From positions 1 to 6,716 of the forward strand of contig JAOZNG010000067.1 of the NCBI GenBank assembly GCA_029933895.1: DNA of 6,716 bases, written 5' to 3'. This DNA comes from an archaeon. GTDB lineage: Archaea > Altiarchaeota > Altiarchaeia > IMC4 > QMZM01. Shown here in pieces: positions 1 to 5,215 of this stretch. Position numbers and translations under genes: made by a program. Positions within the stretch are counted from its first letter, which is position 1; each line of letters opens with the position of its first letter. The notes beneath the pieces were generated by a model, which was given only the letters and a program-made list of their open reading frames with translations, searched no databases and was not told the origin of the DNA.

Positions 1-194
1 ACGAGGGCAGAATAGTCGAGATGCTTGAGTCCTATGATGATGAGATAACTCAGGCTTACATCTATAAATCAACTGGGATACCTAAATCAACGCTTTCAGA
101 AGTAATAAACCGTTTAGAGAGGCGAAATATAATAAAAAGACGTAAAGATGGTAGAACTAAGTGGATAAAACTTCAAAAATGGGTTTTTGGCTAA
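1..194 (+). CDS. C-terminal end of a winged helix-turn-helix DNA-binding protein (partial)
   Basis: The reading frame that begins at base 3 is open from the window edge to a TAA at 192-194 and gives 63 residues; the start lies outside the window. The residues fit a winged helix domain. EITQAYIYKSTGIPKSTLSEV looks like helix 2, the turn and the start of the recognition helix. This is followed by NRLERRNIIKRR and a basic wing, RKDGRTKWIKL, and the protein ends just after the wing at WVFG. The TGIPKSTLSEVINRLE pattern is typical of archaeal MarR/ArsR-like or membrane-associated regulators of the COG2512 kind, some of which carry an N-terminal membrane part that would not be visible here. The role is probably transcriptional control, target unknown. 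It lies 181 bp upstream of the S-layer gene on the same strand, with no clear T-tract terminator between them, so local regulation or read-through is possible but unproven. Confidence 0.8.
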   Translation, partial: EGRIVEMLESYDDEITQAYIYKSTGIPKSTLSEVINRLERRNIIKRRKDGRTKWIKLQKWVFG

Positions 195-203
195 ATAAAA
201 GCC

Positions 204-286
204 ATATGAACGTTTAATATCTAATTACAGTACAATCGAACGTTTACGATAATAAAAAACCAGATAAGTCCTCTATTGTTCGTTTA
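204..286 (+). repeat. Three direct copies of the box GWWCGTTTA upstream of the S-layer promoter
   Basis: GAACGTTTA occurs at 208-216 and again at 238-246, and GTTCGTTTA at 278-286. The repeats start 30 and 40 bp apart, close to whole turns of the DNA helix, so all three would face roughly the same side. The surrounding bases are AT-rich and share little beyond the box. The third copy ends just before the predicted TATA box and would overlap the BRE/TFB contact region. This arrangement is what a cooperative activator or repressor site would look like; the binding protein is unknown. Confidence 0.6.
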
Positions 287-299
287 CACATATATATAA
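285..299 (+). promoter_or_regulatory. Predicted TATA-box promoter of the S-layer gene
   Basis: TATATATAA at 291-299 is a strong archaeal TATA element. With the usual distance of about 26 bp from TATA centre to start site, transcription should begin near base 321, giving a leader of about 55 nt. The BRE position just upstream (ACACA) is not the purine-rich sequence usually preferred, so factor-assisted recruitment through the adjacent GTTCGTTTA box is plausible. A second TATA-like run, CTATAAATAA at 341-350, would give a start only a few bases before the gene. Confidence 0.6.
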
Positions 300-320
300 C
301 CTGAATACTTTCTTATTTAG

Positions 321-345
321 TATAGATCTGAGATACAGGTCTATA
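321..345 (+). promoter_or_regulatory. Stem-loop at the 5' end of the S-layer mRNA leader
   Basis: The arms TATAGATCTG (321-330) and CAGGTCTATA (336-345) pair over ten positions, nine Watson-Crick plus one U-G, around the five-base loop AGATA. The stem begins where the predicted start site falls and ends 15 bases before the Shine-Dalgarno site, with an A-rich stretch between. In bacteria, 5'-terminal stems of this sort protect abundant envelope-protein mRNAs from decay; that role here is inference. As DNA it is also an interrupted palindrome with nine of ten matches, so an operator is the alternative. Confidence 0.6.
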
Positions 346-360
346 AATAAAAAAAATAAA

Positions 361-367
361 AGGTGAT
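361..367 (+). promoter_or_regulatory. Shine-Dalgarno site that selects the TTG start of the S-layer gene
   Basis: AGGTGAT at 361-367 matches the GGAGGTGAT complement of the archaeal 16S rRNA 3' end. Eight bases separate it from TTG at 376, a normal spacing, while the in-frame ATG at 385 is 17 bases away. The site lies in an A-rich, apparently unstructured stretch (346-375). It therefore favours TTG as the true start. Confidence 0.7.
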
Positions 368-375
368 AAAGAAAA

Positions 376-3300
376 TTGAAATCTATGGACTTTAAGAAAA
401 TAGGAACAGTGGCAGCTGGAGCAGCGATGATAGGGGCTTCACTTGCTACACCAGTACTTGCAGGAATGGATTCCACGGGGATAGATACCAGCTTTTTCTA
501 TGACAGCAGCTACATGCCCAAAGTGCAGATAGTAGTTGGAGAGAAAGCCAATGCAGGCGGACCAGATGACTTTGTGACAGCAGGAAACATTGCAGCAACC
601 GTCGGAAACCTGGCCTACATGGAAGAGACAGCCACTGCCGGAGGAGGAGCAGCCGGAGCAACAGGCAAGGTCTTGATCGAGACGGCAGCTCTCGGAGCAA
701 CCGGTGAATACATACAGGATACAGACGTTACCATAAACAAGGACTTCTATGACCAGACAGATGCATTCCCACAGTACCAGTTCAGCGACAGCAACAAGAC
801 CTATGAGCCAGGTGACTTCACGCAGTACTCTATATCCTGTGATACTGAAGAGCTTTCTGAGGCAACGGTTCTACAGACCATGTCCTCCAACAACATACAC
901 TGCCTGTTCTGTCATACACTATGTCTAGAGGCGCTGGAGAATCCCTCCCACAGCATGAAGGAGAAGCTCTATGTAGACCCCAGCAACATGTGGTACTACG
1001 AGACCGGCATAGGCAAAGATGACCCCGAGTACCTGGAGATGGCAATTAACGATGGATCCATACAGTACATATTGAAGGCTGGATGGATTCCCATGCAGAA
1101 GATGATTACTGAGGATGGAACAGACAGCGACGCTTGGGTTGACTTCGAGTACAGAGGTAAGATGCTCTTCTTCGGGAAGGAGTACTACGTGAAAGAGATA
1201 GAAGGAGACGACAAGATAATACTGGCCGACGGCGCCAGACTGGATGACATAACAAGCGAAGGCTACACCTCCGAGTACAAGGGTTACAAGTTTAAGATAG
1301 ACCACCTTATATACTCCGGAGAATATGTCGTGGCAGGTATCCTGCTGACGGTACAGAAGCCGGACGGAACAGAGGTTCAGAGGCAGATATCAAAGATGGG
1401 TAACGCTGTGGTAGATGACCTGGAGATCTCCGGGGTTTATGCGGAGTCCTCAGGCGGAGTTGAGACAGCATCCATCATAGTCTACGACATAGCGAACCAG
1501 GTGGTCCTCGAGGACGGTGAAGACCTGACCATCGGAGACGAGACCTGGACTGGCTGGGAAGTGGGCGTGAACGCTGTGCACTGCAATGATTCAAACGACT
1601 GCGAGGACGACATAACACAGTACAAGGGCCTGGATTCAGCCCACGATCTGGTATTGGATACCGTTACAGTAACCCTGACAGAGGACGTGGATGAGAGCCA
1701 GGATGACGAGCTGTGGCATGCCCTGAGAATCGGAGACGACCTCAATATTCCCGGAGACTTCAAGTTAACATTCAAGGGATATATGAGTTCCGCGTTCAGG
1801 GATGTTGTGTGCTCAGGCGATGGTGAAGGAAACATAGTGGTAGCTCCAGGGGAGGAACCGTATCAGGTTGTTGTGGGTTTAACGGACGACAAAAACAACA
1901 GATACGATCTGAGACTGGACAACGGACCATTCGAGGAAAGCGGTGATGAAGACGCCTTCCTGGTAGGCGGGAAGATGTATCAGTTTATTGATGCCTCTTT
2001 CTCTGACGAAGACAATGAAAACCTTGATGAATGGGAGGTTGATCTTAAGCCGGTAGGCTCTGGCTCGAAGCAGAGTATTAAATTATACCACATGTGCGAC
2101 GTTGAGAACGACACCAAGAGCAACGCCACAAACCAGTGTGATCCATCGAAGACGGACGCAAGCAGCCAGAACTGTAGCTGTGACGCGATAGATGAGGTAG
2201 TCTTCAGGACCGTTGCCTTGTCTGACGCATTCGACGACGATGACTGCAGCCTGAACAACGATGAGGAAGTCAAGAAAAAAGCAGAGGACCTGTTCTGGGC
2301 TGATACAACAGTGAATGGCGTAGACATGGTGTTAATCTACGATGAGGGTGATAAAGACATAATACTGTCTCTCAAGAATCCCTGGGGTACGTCAACATAC
2401 AGCCACACGCAGCCGCTGTTGCTTGTTGACCCTGAGCTGGCGACACCAACCGTTGATGGAGTAGTATCTGCATTCGACGACTTCGAGAACTCCGGAAGCG
2501 AGCTGTACCTGTGGGTTGAAAGAGAGCTTGACCTGGATGCATACGATCTGGATCCGTGTTCAGGTGCCACAACCAACGGTATAGACATTAACGACGATGA
2601 CGACACAGACGACCTGCTTATCTACGCAGAAAACGAGGACGGGGAGAGAGTGGTTATCGACATGTCAGAGAGAGGTCAGAGTGAAACAGGCGGAAGTGAT
2701 GATTACGCCCACTCTGTTGGAGTATACACCACAGAGTGCGTGGTCAACGGAACAAACGGTAGCTCTGCTAACGAGTGTATATACGCTGATCCAGCAACGA
2801 ACACAACCTACAACTGTACCAACGTATCCTTCAGTGGCTGTGTACTACAGGACGACATCTACAGCAACGTTATAAAGACCAAGGTAATAGACGACGACCA
2901 GGACAGTGTCCTCTACGTGCCTGAGGGGGGAGACACCTACACCATCGACTGGGGAACCGACAACGAGATAACCTCTGTTGAGATATGTCACCCACAGTCT
3001 GCGGTGGACTCGACCTTCTTTATCGGCACGCAGGAAGAGGAGACAGTGGTATACGACGAGATAACAGAAGCCGATGTAGGAAACACAATAACAGCCGGAT
3101 GCTGTGAGTTCACGGTAAGCAACTTTACCATGGAGGCATCTGGAGGAGATGGTAGTGTGTCCTACACCAAGGTGACTGTTAATGACGTAGGAAACCTGGT
3201 AGTGAGCGAGATAGGAGCCGACACCACCAAGAACCTCGTAATCGTGGGGGGTCCTGTGGTGAACGGAATGTCTACAGTTACAGCTGAAGAACTTGAGGCA

Positions 3301-3423
3301 GCACCCGACAAGTATATTGTCAGGAAGGACGGCAGCAAGATTATGGTTGCCGGTTACCTGGCCTCAGACACCAGAGAAGCAGGAGACCAGCTGATACAGT
3401 GGTTGAAGGAGAACGTCCACTAA
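376..3423 (+). CDS. S-layer protein, methanococcal type, with a long cysteine-rich middle region
   Basis: This is probably the main protein of the cell's outer surface lattice, secreted through Sec. The 1015 residues begin with a signal peptide: basic MKSMDFKKIG, a hydrophobic stretch, and likely cleavage after ATPVLA at residue 29. Residues 50-80 (VQIVVGEKA, then FVTAGNIAATVG) match the N-terminal half, and residues 940-1015 (KNLVIVGGPVVN, VAGYLAS) the C-terminal half, of the split S-layer domain known from Methanococcales. Residues 260-400 (FFGKEYYV, GDDKIILADG, WEVGV) resemble the family's beta-rich core. The middle is unusually long, Asp-rich (617-624, 737-746, 838-844) and holds most of the 20 cysteines and 11 N-X-S/T sequons. 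There is no C-terminal membrane anchor or PGF-type tail. Methanococcal relatives are usually about 550-600 residues, so a large insertion or expansion is likely. The start is TTG, chosen by the Shine-Dalgarno site and by the basic N-terminus it adds. The family call is strong; the function of the middle is unknown. Confidence 0.85.
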   Translation: MKSMDFKKIGTVAAGAAMIGASLATPVLAGMDSTGIDTSFFYDSSYMPKVQIVVGEKANAGGPDDFVTAGNIAATVGNLAYMEETATAGGGAAGATGKVLIETAALGATGEYIQDTDVTINKDFYDQTDAFPQYQFSDSNKTYEPGDFTQYSISCDTEELSEATVLQTMSSNNIHCLFCHTLCLEALENPSHSMKEKLYVDPSNMWYYETGIGKDDPEYLEMAINDGSIQYILKAGWIPMQKMITEDGTDSDAWVDFEYRGKMLFFGKEYYVKEIEGDDKIILADGARLDDITSEGYTSEYKGYKFKIDHLIYSGEYVVAGILLTVQKPDGTEVQRQISKMGNAVVDDLEISGVYAESSGGVETASIIVYDIANQVVLEDGEDLTIGDETWTGWEVGVNAVHCNDSNDCEDDITQYKGLDSAHDLVLDTVTVTLTEDVDESQDDELWHALRIGDDLNIPGDFKLTFKGYMSSAFRDVVCSGDGEGNIVVAPGEEPYQVVVGLTDDKNNRYDLRLDNGPFEESGDEDAFLVGGKMYQFIDASFSDEDNENLDEWEVDLKPVGSGSKQSIKLYHMCDVENDTKSNATNQCDPSKTDASSQNCSCDAIDEVVFRTVALSDAFDDDDCSLNNDEEVKKKAEDLFWADTTVNGVDMVLIYDEGDKDIILSLKNPWGTSTYSHTQPLLLVDPELATPTVDGVVSAFDDFENSGSELYLWVERELDLDAYDLDPCSGATTNGIDINDDDDTDDLLIYAENEDGERVVIDMSERGQSETGGSDDYAHSVGVYTTECVVNGTNGSSANECIYADPATNTTYNCTNVSFSGCVLQDDIYSNVIKTKVIDDDQDSVLYVPEGGDTYTIDWGTDNEITSVEICHPQSAVDSTFFIGTQEEETVVYDEITEADVGNTITAGCCEFTVSNFTMEASGGDGSVSYTKVTVNDVGNLVVSEIGADTTKNLVIVGGPVVNGMSTVTAEELEAAPDKYIVRKDGSKIMVAGYLASDTREAGDQLIQWLKENVH

Positions 3424-3432
3424 AAAATCTCC

Positions 3433-3456
3433 TTTCTTTTTTCTTTCTTTTTTTTT
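3433..3456 (+). terminator. T-rich intrinsic terminator after the S-layer gene
   Basis: Ten bases after the TAA at 3421-3423 begins an almost pure pyrimidine stretch with runs of T3, T6, T3 and T9 (the last at 3448-3456). Archaeal RNA polymerase stops on such T tracts without needing a hairpin, and none is visible here. Several tracts in a row suit a strongly transcribed gene. Confidence 0.75.
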
Positions 3457-3461
3457 ATTAA
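3453..3461 (+). promoter_or_regulatory. Predicted TATA element for a leaderless diphthine synthase transcript
   Basis: TTATTAA at 3455-3461 is centred about 29 bp before the ATG at 3487, which puts the expected start site within a few bases of that codon. No Shine-Dalgarno sequence precedes the ATG (CCAGCATAAA), which supports leaderless translation. The element abuts the last T tract of the preceding terminator. Confidence 0.5.
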
Positions 3462-3486
3462 TCCAGTCTCATCTATCCAGCATAAA

Positions 3487-4245
3487 ATGCTTTATCTCAT
3501 CGGTCTAGGGATTCATGACGAGAGAGACATCAGCGTTAAGGCCATTGAGGCACTAAAGAAGGTAAACGTGGTCTATGCGGAGTTATACACCAGCTTCTTT
3601 AATGGCGACTTATCTGTTATAGAGGAATGGGCTGGTAAAGAAATTAATGTCCTGGGGAGAAAGGATTTAGAGGAAGACATCGATGGAAATGTTCTATCCG
3701 ACCCTAGAGAGGATGTTGCCTTGCTTGTCTGCGGGGACCCCCTGATTGCCACCACACACGCTGATGTTATATTAAGGGCTAGAGAGAAGGATGTTGAGGT
3801 TAACGTAATCCATTCATCCTCCATATATTCCGCAGTCGCTGAAACAGGGTTACAGATATACAGGTTCGGTAAGACAACAACATTACCTTTCCCGGAGAAG
3901 AATTATTTCCCCACATCACCCTACGATGTGATAAAGAGGAACTATGATCTGGGGTTGCATTCACTGGTTTTGTTGGATGCTAAATCAGAGGAGGAGAGGT
4001 TCATGACCATTAATGAGGGATTAAGGCTGTTGCTGAGGATGGAGGATGAGAAGAAAAAGAGATTAATAGCTGATAGTTTATTTCTTGTGGGTGTTGCTAG
4101 GCTGGGGGGTGACTCCCTTATAAGGGCAGGTACTGTGGAGGAATTATTGGATCAGGATTTCGGAGAGCCGCCTCAATCCATAGTTGTTCCAGGAGAACTG
4201 CATTTCGCCGAGAAAGAGATGCTGGATGTATTCAGGATTGATTAA
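3487..4245 (+). CDS. dphB: Diphthine synthase (diphthamide biosynthesis methyltransferase)
   Basis: This enzyme uses S-adenosylmethionine to methylate the modified histidine of elongation factor 2, the second step of diphthamide synthesis in archaea and eukaryotes (Dph5 in eukaryotes); it acts in the cytoplasm. At 252 residues it is close to the usual 255-270. It opens with [16 protein letters not shown], the family's N-terminal loop. Further family marks are ELYTS (32-36), the SAM-binding stretch [10 protein letters not shown] (82-91), [20 protein letters not shown] (111-130), LHSLVLLD (157-164) and PGELHFAE near the C-terminus (235-242). Nothing appears to be missing. The start gives the standard N-terminus and fits a leaderless mRNA. 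The gene stands between a terminator and the convergent radA, with whose stop codon its own TAA overlaps, so it is probably monocistronic. The dph genes for the preceding step are not in the window. Confidence 0.95.
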   Translation: MLYLIGLGIHDERDISVKAIEALKKVNVVYAELYTSFFNGDLSVIEEWAGKEINVLGRKDLEEDIDGNVLSDPREDVALLVCGDPLIATTHADVILRAREKDVEVNVIHSSSIYSAVAETGLQIYRFGKTTTLPFPEKNYFPTSPYDVIKRNYDLGLHSLVLLDAKSEEERFMTINEGLRLLLRMEDEKKKRLIADSLFLVGVARLGGDSLIRAGTVEELLDQDFGEPPQSIVVPGELHFAEKEMLDVFRID

Positions 4246-4278
4246 TCCACGATTCCATCCCCTGTTATCCTGAATACA
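4227..4278. repeat. Perfect 12-bp inverted repeat across the dphB/radA convergent junction
   Basis: TGTATTCAGGAT at 4227-4238 is repeated exactly in inverse orientation as ATCCTGAATACA at 4267-4278, with 28 bases between. Each arm lies inside the end of one gene, and both arms encode V-F-R-I in their own frame (residues 248-251 of the dphB product and 299-302 of RadA). The spacer holds both stop codons and the 8-bp palindrome GATTAATC (4240-4247). Either transcript could fold into the same 12-bp stem. Neither side has a long T tract nearby, so a shared bidirectional 3'-end structure is a reasonable guess. Confidence 0.6.
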
Positions 4279-5171
4279 CACTCCCCCTCTGGGAGGTTAG
4301 GTGAGTCAATTAATTTAGCTACTCTCTGCTCTCCCTTACCCTTCCTCAGATAAACCCTGAATGTGGCGGTGTGTCCAACAATATGCCCCCCGATTGGCGT
4401 AGTAGGGTCTCCGAACATTATATCTGGTCTAGCCATCACCTGGTTTGTTACTATAACCGCCGTATTATGGAGGTCCCCGATACTTCTCTGCAGCAGGTGA
4501 AGGAACCTGTTCAGCTTCTGCTGTCTCTCAGCTAGACTACCTCTTCCAGTGTATTCAGCCCTGAAGTGTGAAGTCAATGAATCCACAACCAACACCTTGA
4601 TTTTATGCTCCTCGGCTATTTCAGCTGCCTTCTCTGCTAGAATAATCTGGTGATCCGAGTTGTATGCCCTCGCAACCTGCGTATTCCTCAAGACTTCATC
4701 AGGGTCCAAGCCTTTAGCTTCCGCCATCTGAATAATCCTCTCCGGCCTGAAGGTGTTTTCCGTGTCAATGTATATCGCGTTAGCATCTAATCCCCCCTCC
4801 TCCTTGGGTAGCTGGACGTTCACCGCCAGCTGGTGAGCTATCTGTGTTTTACCTGAACCGTATTTACCGAATAATTCCGTTATAGCCTGTGTCTCAATCC
4901 CTCCGCCCAGGAGGGTGTCGAGTTCCTTGCTTCCTGTGCTTAACTTCCCAACAGCCCCTCTTTTTTTCTTGAAGTCCAGGCCTGTCTCGAAGCCCATTTT
5001 TATGTTCTCCTGAGCGCTGTTTATTAGTTTAATTGCTGATGATTCCCCTAGACCAACCTCCTTAAGCTGCCCGATGGATGCTGTTGCTATTGCTTCCACC
5101 GTGGAGAAACCAGAAGCCCTGAGTTTCTCCGCTACCTTATCACCTACACCAGGTAAATCCTCTATCTCCAT
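4242..5171 (-). CDS. radA: RadA recombinase (archaeal Rad51/RecA homologue)
   Basis: RadA forms ATP-dependent filaments on single-stranded DNA and catalyses homologous pairing and strand exchange in repair. The 309 residues are slightly shorter than the usual 320-350, because the N-terminus begins right at the helix-hairpin-helix domain ([13 protein letters not shown], then [12 protein letters not shown]; residues 5-60). A linker with FETG (61-64) stands at the filament-polymerisation motif, a known euryarchaeal variant of FxxA. The ATPase core has [19 protein letters not shown] (77-95), Walker A GKYGSGKT (102-109; Lys103 where Glu is common in relatives), [12 protein letters not shown] (135-146), Walker [10 protein letters not shown] (193-201), [20 protein letters not shown] in loop L2 (244-263) and the ATP-cap stretch DSPNLPEGE (289-297). 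No intein or paralogue-type loss is seen. A TATA-like element lies about 28 bp before the ATG and there is no Shine-Dalgarno site. It lies 44 bp downstream of lonB on the same strand, so it could have its own promoter or be co-transcribed. Confidence 0.97.
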   Translation of the reverse strand: MEIEDLPGVGDKVAEKLRASGFSTVEAIATASIGQLKEVGLGESSAIKLINSAQENIKMGFETGLDFKKKRGAVGKLSTGSKELDTLLGGGIETQAITELFGKYGSGKTQIAHQLAVNVQLPKEEGGLDANAIYIDTENTFRPERIIQMAEAKGLDPDEVLRNTQVARAYNSDHQIILAEKAAEIAEEHKIKVLVVDSLTSHFRAEYTGRGSLAERQQKLNRFLHLLQRSIGDLHNTAVIVTNQVMARPDIMFGDPTTPIGGHIVGHTATFRVYLRKGKGEQRVAKLIDSPNLPEGECVFRITGDGIVD

Positions 5172-5194
5172 TGTGGATATTATTTAGGTATTCG

Positions 5195-5203
5195 TAATTA
5201 AAA
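5195..5203 (-). promoter_or_regulatory. Possible TATA element for radA in the lonB-radA gap
   Basis: Read on the - strand, TTTTAATTA is centred 28 bp upstream of the radA ATG, the distance expected for a leaderless transcript. The 44-bp gap (5172-5215) contains no Shine-Dalgarno sequence. Its short T run could also weaken lonB read-through. The element is simple and AT-rich, so this is a modest call. Confidence 0.4.
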
Positions 5204-5215
5204 GAGAACAAGTAT

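Noticed and set aside
111..116. Fourth CGTTTA inside the winged-helix gene, also in step with the 10-bp spacing
   Set aside because: It lies in coding sequence (Asn-Arg-Leu), lacks the GWW bases before it, and is 100 bp away, so chance is the better explanation.
340..350. Second TATA-like sequence CTATAAATAA as the main S-layer promoter
   Set aside because: It would start transcription about 5 bases before TTG, leaving out the good Shine-Dalgarno site; it is also one arm of the hairpin. It remains a possible minor promoter.
273..476. 67-residue antisense frame over the S-layer promoter and signal peptide
   Set aside because: Its composition mirrors AT-rich leader DNA and the complement of the signal sequence; no promoter or ribosome site was seen for it.
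925..1305. Long open frame on the opposite strand of the S-layer gene (126 residues), with others at 1482-1835 and 1980-2327
   Set aside because: These are shadows created by the codon bias of the S-layer gene; their products look like no known family and there is no start signal.
2584..2613. Asp-rich D-I-N-D-D-D-D-T-D-D of the S-layer protein as a dockerin or EF-hand calcium loop
   Set aside because: The spacing of acidic residues does not match the DxDxDG or dockerin pattern; nonspecific cation binding is all that can be said.
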